The notes below the pieces were generated by a model that worked only from the letters and a program-made list of their open reading frames with translations, made no database searches and had not been told where the DNA came from. DNA of 64,000 nucleotides from Metellina segmentata. Taxonomy: Eukaryota > Arthropoda > Arachnida > Araneae > Tetragnathidae. Each line of letters starts with the position of its first letter. Position 1 is the stretch's first letter. Of this stretch, positions 24,421-35,603 are shown piece after piece. The DNA lies in contig OX375872.1 in assembly GCA_947359465.1 (NCBI GenBank), positions 18,088,018 through 18,152,017 of the forward strand, read 5' to 3'. Made by a program: the position numbers and the translations under genes.

Positions 24421-25336
24421 AGAAACCTGTATTCAATTTCACGAATAAATAGACGATAAATATATTTCGTCTTATTACTAATCTCTAAACATCTACACCG
24501 TATTAATTTAGATATTGACCCATTCTGCAAGGTCTAAGTTATAAGGTAAGGGTTAGTTGCTGCCCACCATGTTCACGTTAATTCTTCCCCAAACCAGATC
24601 TCAAAATGCATCTGTGTATTCCCTTTGTGAAGCAGTTACTCACCCATCCAAGGAAGGTTCCCGGAATTCTTCCGCACGGGATACTCGACATCGGACACCT
24701 ATTTATGAGGTGTAGTAGGTGATTCTCTTCACTACATGCAAGACTGGGGACTTACTTCCGAGAAGGACTTGAATTCATGAGAGCAACCCAGTGTTTCCGA
24801 GTGATATGACGCTATCACTCGGTAAATTTGATGTAAATTTGTGAGGCAAGCAACTCCTAGCCCACTTCCAAGGGAATGGTTCAGGTATCAACCATGACAA
24901 GGTATGTAGGTTCGCGTCAGTCGAATTATGGTGATCACTGCAATAAGACATACTAGGTGCCTATGTCAAAATTTCATTTGAAGCCTTGCAAGCTTAAGCC
25001 CGAGCCAGGCTATAAATGGTAGGACGAGAATAAGGCTATCCGTTCCCAGCTTTAAAGACACCAATTAGGATCCATGTAAGGTTGACCTGAAGGACACTTA
25101 CCTCCATTCACATGAAGACACGAAAAAAAAAAACTTGCCAGGCCGAGGTTGGCGAGTGATTTCAAAGTTTTGGTTTTAACCCCCCTGTGAAAATGATTCA
25201 CGTACGAAATTTATCGAGATCTATGCCACATTTTCCTCGGAGCATTCCCTATATCCGTAGCTAGTTGGAGTTTTGGGGCTGATTCTCAAACTAAGACGAA
25301 GTTGACCCACCTACCTCTGCTATCTTGTTGTCTATT

Positions 25337-26080
25337 TTATGTTACATGAATGAGGGTGTCAAAAATTACTAGCACTTTCGCTATCACACATCTTTAGGTT
25401 TGCCAATCTGCATTCTGCGCATGCATGCTTAGAGTTGATACTACTGTGGTCGCGTTACCGAAATGTAACCTCAACAGCGTCATTTTTCTTGCTTCTGCTT
25501 CAGTGTAAACATGGTCGGTCCACTTGCAGTGTGCACCAAGGAGGAATAAATAGCAGTAATCCTATTTCTATGTTCGAAAGGTGTGCCAGGGGCTGAAATT
25601 CATCGGAGGCTTACTTATAAGGAGACAGTGGTTCAGGAAAAAACCACGTAGAAGTGTGTATGAGTGGATCGAGAAGCTTAAAAGAGGCCGGACAAGCGCG
25701 ATGCACCAAGAAGGAGCAGGACGCTCGTCCACCTCCACTACCGACTAGAAGATTCAGCAAGCTCGAGAAATGGTTCAGGAAAACAAGCGAGTTACCATCG
25801 ACAAAGCAGCATGTTCTCTGTAGATTGACGAGCAAAGAAGACTGCAGATTAGACGAGCAAAGACGGGTATAAATGGTTGGGCGACCAACCGAAAACCTTC
25901 TTCTTGGAGGAAATACGCAAGCTTGTGGATCGCTGGAACAAATGCATCGAAAAGGAACGAGATTATGTAGAAAATGACGAATTTGTTCAACTCTACATTT
26001 AAACAAATAAATTGAAAAATTGAAGTACGGATAATTTTTTATTTTACATCGTATATCCCGCCACTGGACATAAAAAACCG
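25337..26080 (+). mobile_element. mariner-like element, internally deleted
   Basis: The left end may be GAGGGTGTCAAAAATTACTA at 25347, a mariner-type terminus. The coding remnant keeps the N-terminal DNA-binding region and the extreme C-terminus, joined by a deletion that removes the catalytic core. The right end is not clearly defined. Confidence 0.55.
25590..26001 (+). pseudogene. mariner transposase remnant (N- and C-terminus only)
   Basis: GAEIHRR, VYEWIEKLKRGRTSAMHQEG and RSSTSTTD (25590-25745) match the helix-turn-helix half of mariner transposases. Further on, KRVTIDKAACSL ends the domain. A deletion near 25865 then joins to FFLEEIRKLVDRWNKCIEKE and RDYVEND, the usual mariner C-terminus. 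The DD34D catalytic region is lost and at least one frameshift occurs near 25620. Confidence 0.7.
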
Positions 26081-26189
26081 GACTTCTCATTACAGTAAAA
26101 AAATTTTCATTTACTTTTCACACCCGGCCTTCTTTGATCTCGATTTCACGTTACCAGCAACCCCCAATGTGGGAAACTTGGATACCTAC

Positions 26190-26384
26190 CTGTAAAAATG
26201 TGTCGCTTTCCTCATCCACTTCCTCCTCTTCCTCAAGATAAAACGTCCCTTTGAAGGGTGAATCATAGAGTGAATCGTCTTCCTGCTTATGAGTTGGACT
26301 TTTCTCTAGAATACTCGTGCCGCTTGAAACTTGCCGTTGCTCCACCATGATGCACGTAGAAGACTGACTTGGGGTGCATCCCAT
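26190..26384 (-). CDS. Gene A exon 1: start of STMND1-like protein
   Basis: ATG at 26384 opens MGCTPSQSSTCIMVEQRQ; the donor is ACAG|GTAGGT after 65 codons, phase 0. MGC with Ser at position 6 is a classic N-myristoylation plus palmitoylation signal, so the protein is probably membrane-anchored. Vertebrate STMND1 begins MGCGPSQ (from memory), a close match. The exon ends with the acidic YLEEEEEVDEESDTFLQ. Just before the ATG, TTATTGTTGCAATAG could be an acceptor, so a 5' UTR exon may lie upstream. PDE8, which also starts MGCxPS, was considered; the stathmin exons decide against it. Confidence 0.8.
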
Positions 26385-26601
26385 TGCTTTCTATTGCAAC
26401 AATAACAAATCCTGTTCAATGTTACAAGCTTGATTTCAGTGCATTTTCTGAAACAAAAAATTTCATTTTCAATGACCGTCCATGGAATCACAGAAGTAAC
26501 AACGAGAGTTTAGCTATAAACGACGACACAGCCTACATACAATGAAAAAAACGTTTAATTAAACACGAATGTGCACTAATGCACTTTCAACACACTTTTA
26601 A

Positions 26602-26771
26602 CCCTCCTGGTTGTTCTCTTGACCAGGTACCTCGTCATTAAAAGAAAACTGGACAGATCATGGTAAAAACCATCAAACATTCCATCGTAATCTGCTGACG
26701 AGCTATCTCGTCAGTAACGAAATTGGTCGCATCTTGATGGACTAGACATCTCGTCGTAACCACAAGGTGGG
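26602..26771 (-). mobile_element. MITE-A copy c (TTAA on both sides)
   Basis: TTAA 26598-26601 precedes CCCTCCTGGTTGTTCTC, and the other end CACAAGGTGGG is followed by TTAA 26772-26775. This copy gives the clearest evidence that the family has a TTAA target site. Internal half-sites are GACGAGCTATCTCGTC and ACTAGACATCTCGTCG. Confidence 0.75.
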
Positions 26772-26960
26772 TTAACAGAGATTAGTGTTTCTTTGTTGCG
26801 GGCGCTGTAAAAAAGGTTGTTATGGTCGATTTAAAACAGACGTCGAGTACGTGCAAAAAATACCTCCGCACCGTTCGGGAATTTGACATATCTTCTGTCG
26901 TTCCATCAGTTGATACTGAAGCTTGGTTTGCACTAGAGCAACGAGGATGCACTGCCCTGA

Positions 26961-27025
26961 CCAATCAGCGAAGAGAAAAGGAGGCATTTCTTCTGTTAAT
27001 CACTGATATTTTCGTCGCTGATTGG
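26961..27025. promoter_or_regulatory. Inverted CCAAT pair, possible Gene A promoter
   Basis: CCAATCAGCGA (26961-26971) and its exact reverse complement TCGCTGATTGG (27015-27025) face each other across 43 bases, in a CpG-containing patch within otherwise AT-rich DNA. It lies about 0.6 kb upstream of the Gene A start codon on the minus strand. CCAAT boxes bind NF-Y; promoter function is an inference and no TATA or initiator was identified. Confidence 0.35.
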
Positions 27026-27403
27026 CCGGCGTGATCCGTTTCGTATCCGCTTTACTCTAGTGTTAAACAAGCTTGAGGCACACTTAATTAAAGAAGGGTC
27101 CGTCGTGCAACCCTTTTAACAATGTGAACGGGATAAAGATATTCCCGAACGATAGGTAGATTTACGATCGGGGTCAGTGGAAAAATTATTAATATTAAAA
27201 AATTCTCCTGCTGAAAAAATTTTCAACTTCATCAAGGAAACTTGATGTTAATGATTAATGTTGATGACCAAATTCTGTAATTACTTACGAGTCTGAGTTA
27301 ATTTTGAAGCAATTTGGCATTTGATTCATTAAAAAACATTTCCTCTCCATGAACTACATGGCGAAACTTGAATGTTTTCAATAATGCTACCTGTGCTCTG
27401 TAA

Positions 27404-27836
27404 CCCTCTGAGGGGTTCGCACGCATAAATCCACTCAAGTCTTTCCTACTTGACTTCTAAGCAGTTTTGACTATCTTGACCGATAGAATCTTTCCTAAAG
27501 AAAGAAACATTACAGTCATTTCGATTCTTTTCTAATTAAAGGTCTAACAGAATATTTTTGAAGCAATCTATTCTAAGGATAGAACGAATGAAATCTTTCT
27601 AAAGAATGCTATTTTAAAGAAAGGACCAATAACATCATTGCAAAGGATTCTTATCAAACCAAAGTACCAGTAAAATCTGTCCAGTATTACTGTTCTAAGG
27701 AAAGAACCAATATAATATTTCCAAAGATTCAAGGAAACCATGGTTCTTTCAACCAATAGGTATGGTTATTTGGTCACTCAGTGTATTGTTGGGTAAAAAC
27801 AACTCAGTCTACACTACTCGGAAATCTAGTGAGGGG
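27404..27836 (+). mobile_element. MITE-B copy, complete
   Basis: It begins CCCTCTGAGGGGTTCGCACG and ends TCTAGTGAGGGG just before TTAA (27837-27840); the left site reads GTAA. Inside are about five diverged units of roughly 45 bp (ATTCTATTCTAAGGA, AAGAACCAATA, ATCTTTCCAAA). It has no coding capacity. Confidence 0.7.
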
Positions 27837-27840
27837 TTAA

Positions 27841-28584
27841 GTGGTTTACTAGTACAGGTTGACCATTGAACAGTGGTCAAAAAGTACCCAAACCTCTCTT
27901 TCCTGAAGTCATACAGTTAAACCAAATTTATCATTAGACTTGTAATAGCCTACTATAAATGAATGTACGTTCATTTCCAAAAGTATCAATTTTCATGTTT
28001 ATTTTGAACGAAGTTAAGTTATTAACCAAGTTAAGTTTCCTGCCCACATTTAGTTTGTTAAAATGGTTTTACATTTGTTTGCAATAGTCTGAAATAAGAA
28101 AATCTATTAAAAATATTTCCAAAAAGTAAAAGTTCTAATGAAAAAAAAAAAAAAAACAATCTAGTTAACCTTCAGACGATGAACAAATATTAAAATATGT
28201 TTTTTTTTAAATCTTTGTTATGGGGAATGCATAATTTGTTTCATTTAACAATCGGAATCTGAAACCTAGCAACCGATCGCATCTCTCACGCCCCAACTGT
28301 GAGTTTGACGTCACACATTTTCTGTCTGGCTTTCTCACTAGTTCGTGTTGCTACAGGTGTGCTATTTTGAAACTAAAGTTTAAGAAAAAGAAATTATAAG
28401 CACAAGTAAGTTTTGAACATAGAGATATTTCTCAATAGTTTCCCATTGAGACACTACTGAATCGATTGCTATAAAAATTTACACGTTTAGATATAATATT
28501 TTCATTTATATTTATATGTAATAAATAAATAAAATTATAAAATTTTACTTTGAAAAAAATATTATAAAATTTGTTTATAGTTAA
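27841..28584. other. No gene; possible plus-strand promoter
   Basis: Poly-A at 28140 and AT-rich sequence dominate. A GC-richer island at 28255-28380 contains the palindrome TGACGTCA (28306-28313), a CREB-type site, and CACAA|GTAAGT at 28401-28411 would make a plus-strand splice donor. This could be the first exon of an unseen plus-strand transcript. Confidence 0.25.
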
Positions 28585-28756
28585 CCTTTTAAGTGGTTTT
28601 GACGAGATATTTCGTCTAACAAGATATGCCCAATTTTGCTAATGGCAAGTTATCTCGTCATCAAAATACTGTCGATTTTACATCATATCTCGTTCGTCAA
28701 TATTGTGTCAGTTTTTTTTCTAATGATATGATACCTCGTCGAGACAACCAGAAGAG
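28585..28756 (+). mobile_element. MITE-A copy d
   Basis: TTAA 28581-28584 is followed by CCTTTTAAGTGGTTTTGACG. It ends CGTCGAGACAACCAGAAGAG next to TTGA, one change from TTAA. Half-sites are GACGAGATATTTCGTC, AAGTTATCTCGTC and GATATGATACCTCGTC. Confidence 0.7.
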
Positions 28757-29527
28757 TTGATGTTATAGTAATTTTAATCAGCCAATTATTTTGGAAGTTA
28801 TAAAGAAAAAACTAAAGCTACACATATTTAATATTAAGAGCTTTGAATTTCAACCACTCCCAATTCGTCATAGCTTAACTAAAACATGAGCTTTTAAATT
28901 AATTCGATGCTATTTTGATCTAAAAAAAAAAGAATCTGTAATCAAAAGCGGATGTTACCCTTTTAAAAATTGAGTTGAAACACATTTTAATATTTCGACG
29001 GCCCCTTGAGCAAGTAAAATGCACGTCTATTTATAGTAGACATATATTTCAAGTTCTATCTATAACACATTCGGTTTGACTATACGCGACTCCAGGGACA
29101 AATATAAAAAAATATGTTCGAATATTTTTTGACAGGTCGTATAAAATGATTTATAAAGCTTTACAAATTTAATTAAAAGCTTCTGATACGTCATTTTCTG
29201 AGTTATAGCGAACTAAGGAATGTTTTCAATAAAATCAAGATATCAAAATAGACAAGGAAAAATACAATTAAGTCTCTTATTTCAGTATATTTTAATATGT
29301 AAAAGTAGATTAAGGATTTGAAAAGAAAGATAAATCTATTAATTATATAAAACGCAGCTGAATGCAATATTTAATAAAATAGTTAAGTGATAGTTAGGAA
29401 CGAAATCACGCAATATGCTTTAAACAAAAATATATAAACCACGAAAAACGCCAATTGAACATATAAACATAAATAATGTTTTTATGTTAGGAAGTTTAAG
29501 ATTTCTTAGGGAATAGGAAAACTTTAA
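28757..29527. other. AT-rich stretch, no gene seen
   Basis: I see no frame, splice-bordered exon or repeat match in this 0.8 kb. Confidence 0.5.
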
Positions 29528-30440
29528 CCCTATCATCAGTAACCCTATCACAGAGTTTTCCGAGTAAGGTAGTATTACTTTTACCCCACAACACTTAACG
29601 ACTAAATAACTACATCTATTAGTTGTAATAATCCATGCATTCTTGCAACATTTAGATGATTCTATCCTTTCCTTAGAATAGAATACTTTGGAATGATTAT
29701 ATTGATCATTTCATAAAAATGGAATCCTTTGGAAATATTCTATCACTCATTTCCTCAGAATAAAATAATTTTAAAAGATTAAATGGCTTACATCTCTTTA
29801 CAACAGATCGACCTATAGGATCCATTGGTGAGATTCTATTGGTCAAGAATGTTGTATAGTACAGTAATACCCCGACTTACACGGACCCGGAGTTACGCGG
29901 TTCTTCATTTTTCGTTTGGCAACACTGTTACCCGCTATCTTCATTTTTTTTTGTCGTGATACGCATTGGAAGCGTTTCGCGTGAAATCTGCTTGCACGAT
30001 TACTGTTCTACGATCGATGGAAGCTGTACCTCGACGTTAGCGTGTTTCGTCAGTCCCACCTATAGCGTAACTTCGGGGTATTACTGTATTGGTTTTACCC
30101 CGCAATATACTCAATTACCACATCTGTTGATTTTAAGAATACATGGATTCTTACAATATTTAAAAAAATTCTATAGGTTCTTTCCTTGAGAAATAGGGCT
30201 TTTAGAATCTTTCTATTACCCATTCTCTGTAGAATAGAATTCTTTGAAAATAGTCTAGTGTATTTTTAAAATTATAATCATTTAGAAAAATTCTATTGGT
30301 AATTTCGTTAGAATAAAATCCGTTATAAAGATTCGATTGCCTATTTCCTTATATAATAGAATCCTTGGAAAAGATTCTCTTGGTTAGATAAGAAGGTCAA
30401 AATTGGTTGATGTCATGAAGAAAGACAGTTGCAAGACGGG
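29528..30440 (-). mobile_element. Two MITE-B copies, the second split by a pogo MITE
   Basis: Copy one (29528 to about 29850) starts after TTAA with CCCTATCATCAG and has TTTTACCCCACAACA; copy two restarts with GTATAGTA, is interrupted, and resumes TTGGTTTTACCCCGCAAT at 30089. Both are in reverse orientation and carry units such as CCTTAGAATAGAAT and CTTTGGAA. The right end of copy two fades near 30440. Confidence 0.6.
29862..30086. mobile_element. pogo-like MITE, 225 bp, TA target duplication
   Basis: The termini are CAGTAATACCCCGACTTACA and, inverted, CAGTAATACCCCGAAGTTAC. TA lies on both sides (29860-29861, 30087-30088). The flanks rejoin into the MITE-B terminus seen at 29560, which shows the insertion is younger than that MITE-B copy. 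Confidence 0.82.
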
Positions 30441-30689
30441 TTGCAAGGTGGTATGAAAGGTTCTTTAAGAAATAAAAACTACTAAAATATAAAATTCTTA
30501 AGGAAAAAAAAAAGTCTAGTACAAAAATAGTAAGATCAATTTTGTCTAATAACAATAAATGTACTTAAAAATGAGCGCAATTAACTTAAAATTATATACT
30601 TTTGAAATTTATCACAATATTTCTTAAGACGATTCTTATTCCAACTGACAATGGTTGTATTTTTAAAATTTTTAATTGTGAACACAAAA

Positions 30690-30910
30690 GATCCGCTCTC
30701 CTTTAACAGCTGCGGATACAAAAGTTTCTTCAAAGGAAATTCTTCCAATCTCTAATATTATAAAAGGAAGTGTTTGTCTGGTTTTTTCGAGGCCGCAAAA
30801 TCCTGACGATTCTATAGCACTTACAGCAATGGGATTTGACACACAGGTAGTCCAAATTATTTGCAATTTTTGGGCCGCGGCGAATTTTAAAATTCAATCT
30901 GGAAGATTTT
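30690..30910 (+). other. Open stretch of unknown origin
   Basis: About 73 codons stay open on the plus strand, with protein-like composition (SSKEILPISNIIKGSVCLVF, FDTQVVQIICNFWAA). I do not recognise it. The next 260 bases to the hAT copy include another TGACGTCA at about 31010. It may be a transposon fragment or a 5' coding exon; evidence is weak. Confidence 0.25.
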
Positions 30911-31176
30911 AAAATGAATTTAATAGTATTCTCTTCATCGGTTTTTCAACGCGTTTCTTCCGGAGAAAGAAGAAACACCCGAATCTGGACTTTTTCTACT
31001 AACGTGACCTTGACGTCAGGCTTTGGAACCATTCAAAGTTATTTTCATACGACAGAACGCGGAGAAAACTGTTTTTTTTTTCCGTTTCCGCTTTGATTTT
31101 GAGCGAAAGAATGATTTTCCATTCAGACTATAAATTTTTTAAATGGAGTCTTAGTTCTTTTTTCTATCTTCTAGAT

Positions 31177-32252
31177 CAGGGATGGCCCGCGGGTCAGACA
31201 CTGACCCACGCGTCGATTTTTTATAAACTTATCAACATAGTTTCATTACACAAATAAAGAATTTTAATTATTTTTCGAACCCCTCTTTTAAAAAATATGA
31301 ATAAAATACAAATGTTAATAAAGAACTTAAAAATTTAAAAAAAAATGCATAAACGATTTTTGTAAAATGTTTTAGATTTATTGATTATACATAATGCTGT
31401 TTTAAAATTTATATGAGAATATTAGGATATTTATGACGAAACTTGACAGCTTTACTAGGGATTTGGAAATGAAAATCATGAAATATTTTCCTCTATTACA
31501 AAAACGTTTTCAAAACACAATAACAGTGGAAAATACGCTTTACGTTGAAGAAAATGCCATCAAAAAATATTTAATGATTATACAGGAAACAAAACAAATC
31601 TTCGAGGAGAGATTTAATCAATTTAAAAGTATGGAAAACACATTTCACTTTATTTTATATTCATACAAAAAAAATAATTAAAACAATGGAGTTAAACGAA
31701 ATTAAGTGGCTAGGTATCCATGATTTAAAAATTGAATTTGAATTAAAAGTTGAATTTTAAAGCAGCATAGTTTGGAAAAATAAATTTGATAACTTGATTT
31801 CTGAAGTAGAAGGGAACATGTTTGAAATTAGGGCAAATTATAATGATTCCACACTAAAATTTGAAATTATATTATATTAAATGTATGGGATTCTTTACCG
31901 AATAATTTTATATCAACGAAGAAACTCGCTAATGCTCTTTTAAAGTTGTTTGCATCCACATACTCATGTGAAAAATTGTTGAATGAATTCCTTGTTCATT
32001 AAAAACTCATTGCAAGGGGGTTGGGCATGATCTCTCCACTCTTATATCGATTTTTCTCTTCACTTGCAAAAGTAAGAGTTGTAAAACAAAGAGGAATCGT
32101 TAACTTTTTAAAGGATTAAAAAATTGAGAACCAAAAAAAAAAGTAGTTTTTTTACCATGCTTCCTTTCCCCTTTCCAAGTGACCCACGAGCTAGTACTAA
32201 AAAAATAATGAACAAAATTTGACCAACTTCTTAAAAAGGTTCGCCGTTCCTG
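31177..32252 (+). mobile_element. hAT element, second copy of the 21283-22131 family
   Basis: The termini are CAGGGATGGCCCGCGGGTCA and, inverted, CAGGAACGGCGAACCTTTTT. The flanks TTCTAGAT (31169-31176) and TCCTAGAC (32253-32260) are an aged 8-bp target duplication. At 1076 bp it retains about 230 bp lost in the other copy. A 50-bp host stretch just before it (CTTAGTTCTTTTTTCTATCT) recurs at 32424-32473. Confidence 0.8.
31433..32110 (+). pseudogene. hAT transposase C-terminal remnant (GTF2IRD2-like group)
   Basis: The frame has KQIFEERFNQFKSMENTFHF, then after stops DSLPNNFISTKKLANALLKL followed by FASTYSCEKLLNE. The last part is the hAT C-terminal dimerisation signature (LALALLxxFxSTYxCExLFS). 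The catalytic domain is deleted. Similarity to GTF2IRD2/ZBED-type hAT proteins is from memory. Confidence 0.6.
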
Positions 32253-32619
32253 TCCTAGACCGTTAAAGACAGAGTAAAAATTTCAACGGTTTTTAAATCT
32301 GCTGAAAATTTCAGTTCAGATACCTAAAAATATGATTTTCTTTAAATAAATAATTTTTAAATTGAATATATCTTCAACGGATTTGAAATCTGCGGAATAC
32401 CTTACATCACGATACCTTACATCAGACGATAAATCTTTTAACTGGAGTTACAGTTCTTTTTTCTATCTTCTACACCAGGAATAGAAACCAGTTTGCTTCG
32501 CAAACCAACACCACGGACACGGGCAAAACCGGGCTAGCCACGCAGTGGCTAGTTCTATATACACATTAAAAAAACTCCGAATGAATTGTATCGTAACATT
32601 TTTTCAGATTGTGTCATTA

Positions 32620-34040
32620 CTAGAGCAACTTTTTGCAACAAATGCAACTTTTTTTCACATGTTCTTCGCTGCATGTAAAGTACTAAAACAAAAATTCCAC
32701 CTTCATGGGATGTATTGTAAGTAAGATGTGTTATAACTGCAACATAAATGCAACTTTCTGCATAAATGCAACTTTTTTAATAAATACAACCATTTGCAAC
32801 TTTTTAAAATTTAGCTTAAAATTAACTAATATAAAATTATTTTTCATTTCTTGCCCTCATAATCACCCCTTTTATCGTGTGTCTGATCTTGCGAACTCCA
32901 AAGTATTGTGAATCAAACAAGTTCATGGAAAGAAGGAGTGCGTCCTAACAGACGAAAGTGAAACAAATGGCAAAAAGTACTTTAACACATTGGTTGGCAT
33001 TCTTGATTTGATAATCCAGAGGAAACTTGCCTAATCAACTGCAGAGTTTGCGATGTGAGTGTAGATTATCATTATGTAGTTCGCTTTGTAAGTGTTCTAA
33101 AATCTCTGAATATCGAGCGAAAGGATTTTGCGCTTCTGCATATTATATGACTGCGGCTGGAAACACACTCAAAGTGATTTATCCGCGATTGCTCGAAGTA
33201 ACTTGCGTGGCACACTTGTTTCACAACTACAGAAAAAGTCAGTGGATTTTGCACAAATCTTTACAGCCTCATTGCTTGTGCTAAGGCAGCCACAGTACAA
33301 AACAAGCTTTGAAAAACCGCTTTTCAGACTATAGGCCGAGAGCCTGAGCCAGTTCTCACACCCTGGGCTACGTGTCTTCTGACAGCATTGTACTACACCA
33401 AACACCTTCCCACTATAAAGGACATTGCGAGCGCTTTCAGTGACGACGGCTTTTTAGTGCGTCGCGTAATAAAAGCAGTGTGACTCAGAGTTTGCCAAAT
33501 AGTTTGCTGAAAAACAAAAGCGGCTACGAGTGTCTGATTCGTCTCGTAAAAAAATTGGAATTGAAAGCGTACGACATCAAGACAAACGTATAAAGATATC
33601 AGATCAATGGATTTTAAAAAGATCCTTGTAACCTTAAAGTGTATCTTAAAAAACGATTGGAAAATAATAATGACCTGAAAGTTATTGCTACACTTTCCCT
33701 ATATGATTCCACCCCCTCCCTGCGTCCGTATTTGATACTGAAACAATGTCAGGCAACATCAGTCTCTGTTGATCGCGGATTTTCAATATTAAAGAAATTA
33801 TCGGCCAACATCGGCCATTCAACGACATCAACGTTCTTCTGTATTTAATGATGTATTATAATACTGTTGTACACACAACTAAATTTGTCAATAAAGATTT
33901 TCATTTTTTCAATTTTTACGAATAATTTATTTAGATTTTAGTGTATCAAAAATAAATGCAACTTTATTTCCATAAACGCAACTTTATTTCCATAAATGCA
34001 ACTTTAGGAATAAATACAACTTTTCCCATTTTACTTCCTT
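32620..34040 (+). mobile_element. hAT-like fossil with AAATGCAACTTT subterminal repeats
   Basis: Repeats of AAATGCAACTTT lie at the left (32630-32800) and right (33945-34030), all in the same orientation. Between them is a degraded DUF659/hAT-like frame. The outer ends were not found. A further AAAGTTGCAT lies at about 34272. Confidence 0.5.
33010..33860 (+). pseudogene. hAT-like transposase remnant
   Basis: Readable pieces are REPEPVLTPWATCLLTALYY with KHLPTIKDIASAF (about 33340-33440), a region found before the last catalytic Glu of hAT proteins. Near the end SVSVDRGFSILKKLSA (about 33750-33800) corresponds to the dimerisation domain. Stops and shifts are numerous. It differs from the two other hAT families in this window. 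Confidence 0.55.
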
Positions 34041-34313
34041 TCAAGTTAAGTGATTCTCGATTTATATGAAATTTGGGCTTATATCAATTGTATGAAGTTT
34101 ATGAACTTATGAAAACAAATTTCTGTTCATTATATTGTAATTATAATCATTATACTCTCTTTCCCGTCATTTTTTGATGCTTTAACGCTATCTAAAAATT
34201 GATGGTTATATAATTTTTCACTTATATTTATTTTTCTATAAATGTATCATTGTGGAAGTGTATACATATAAAGTTGCATCATAAATGTAAACTTTAATTT
34301 CAAATAACTAATC

Positions 34314-34571
34314 AGTAATTTCCTTAGAATAGAATTCTGGGGAAGGATTTTTTTAATTGACATTTTCTCAGAATAGAATCATTTGCAGTCATCCTATAGA
34401 TCCCCTATACTTAGAATATGATCCTTTGAAAAAAATATATTGGTACTTTCCTCAGAATAGAATCCTTTGGAAAGATTAGATATTATTATTTGTCAAGAAA
34501 ATTAAAACTAGCCAGAAGTCATCAGGGAAGACCACAGGCTACAAAGTAGAATTATGACCCCCCTCAGAGGG
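34314..34571 (-). mobile_element. MITE-B copy (reverse)
   Basis: It ends CCCCCCTCAGAGGG followed by TTAA (34572-34575), the reverse of the family's 5' terminus. Units such as CTCAGAATAGAATCCTTTGG are visible. The left end is not defined. Bases 34041-34313 and 34576-34781 show nothing else. Confidence 0.6.
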
Positions 34572-34781
34572 TTAAGTTAGGGAAATTAAAAATCTTATAC
34601 TTTTGCCGAAGTTCAATTGAACATTTTTATCATTTGTCCTTTCTTAGCTTGTTGTGTGTTGAATTTTAGATAAATGAAATGTTTGCGATTTTTATAGTAC
34701 TCTCCATTTTCGAGGAGCTTTATTTGTGAAACATATTTTAGGAACCAGTTACAATTATCTGGAGGAATGTGGTTGAATGAC

Positions 34782-35152
34782 ATAATTCCACCTTGCAACC
34801 TCCCGTCTACCCTGTACGCGAGTTTTATTTACAGGTTTTAATATTCTTGACAAATAGAATTTCTTAAAAGGATTTTATTCTGAGGAAAGGGACCAATAAA
34901 CTTTTATAAAGAATTCTATTCTAAGGAAAGTGCCAATAGAATATTTCCGAATAATTCTATTCCAAAGAAAAAGAACCAGTAGAATATTTGACAATGATTC
35001 TATTCTAAGAAAAGAAACAATATAATTTTTCTAAAGGTTGTGTGAAAGAATTATAATGGATTCTTTCAATCAATAGACGTGGTTTTTTAGTCATTATGTA
35101 TGTCGTGGGGTAAAAGCAATACTATACTACTCTGAAATATCGTGACGCTTAG
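34782..35152 (+). mobile_element. MITE-B copy (forward)
   Basis: It contains CATAATTCCACCTTGCAACC, TTCTTGACAAATAGAATTTC, several units with GATTCTATTCTAAG, and the right end with TTATGTATGTCGTGGGGTAA and ATCGTGACGC. The first 20 or so bases of the left terminus have been lost. Confidence 0.6.
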
Positions 35153-35169
35153 AGGTAAATGTATTAAAT

Positions 35170-35562
35170 TTATATTTATTATAAAAATCATGATCTCATC
35201 AAAATGTGAAGATTCATTGAGTTAAATTCCTTTTCATGCTTATGGCTAATATCAAAGCCAACAGTAACGCAATCTAACATTTACAGCTGTCTTAAACTGC
35301 ATCATTTCGTCTATTTTCAGATATCTATATACCTTCGGAGGCGATAGTTTAAAATTACCACGGAATTTAGATTTTTTATACATTTCTACTGGTAAAAGCA
35401 TATAGAGCAGAAAAAAATACGTTTAAAATTTATTTTTTATAAAATTGAATAAAATAATGTTAAAAAAAACCCAGCCAAAAATAACATTTACGCAAAACGT
35501 TACATTTTAAAAAATAGTTCAAATTTTTCCAGTTTGTGTAAAGTGAATTATCTTCTAAAAAC

Positions 35563-35603
<41 letters not shown>

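Larger units (their letters stand above)
15862..26189 (-). other. Gene A intron 1, 10.3 kb of nested transposons
   Basis: The intron holds, left to right, a pogo-like MITE, MITE-A, MITE-D, a tRNA-like SINE head, a Tc1 copy, a ZMYM1-like hAT fossil with a nested hAT, an AT-rich repeat and a mariner remnant. Bases 24500-25200 are of more balanced composition but contain no frame or match that I recognise. A poly-A run at 25124 suggests the end of a retroposon. Confidence 0.6.
26385..27403 (-). other. Upstream region of Gene A
   Basis: It contains MITE-A copy c and a promoter-like patch (separate entries). No other coding exon is visible. Bases 27030-27403 are AT-rich without recognisable features. 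Confidence 0.4.

Noticed and set aside
26190..26384. MGCTPS start as a PDE8-type phosphodiesterase
   Set aside because: PDE8 also starts MGCxPS, but the downstream phase-matched exons encode a stathmin-like domain and no REC, PAS or HD catalytic domain.
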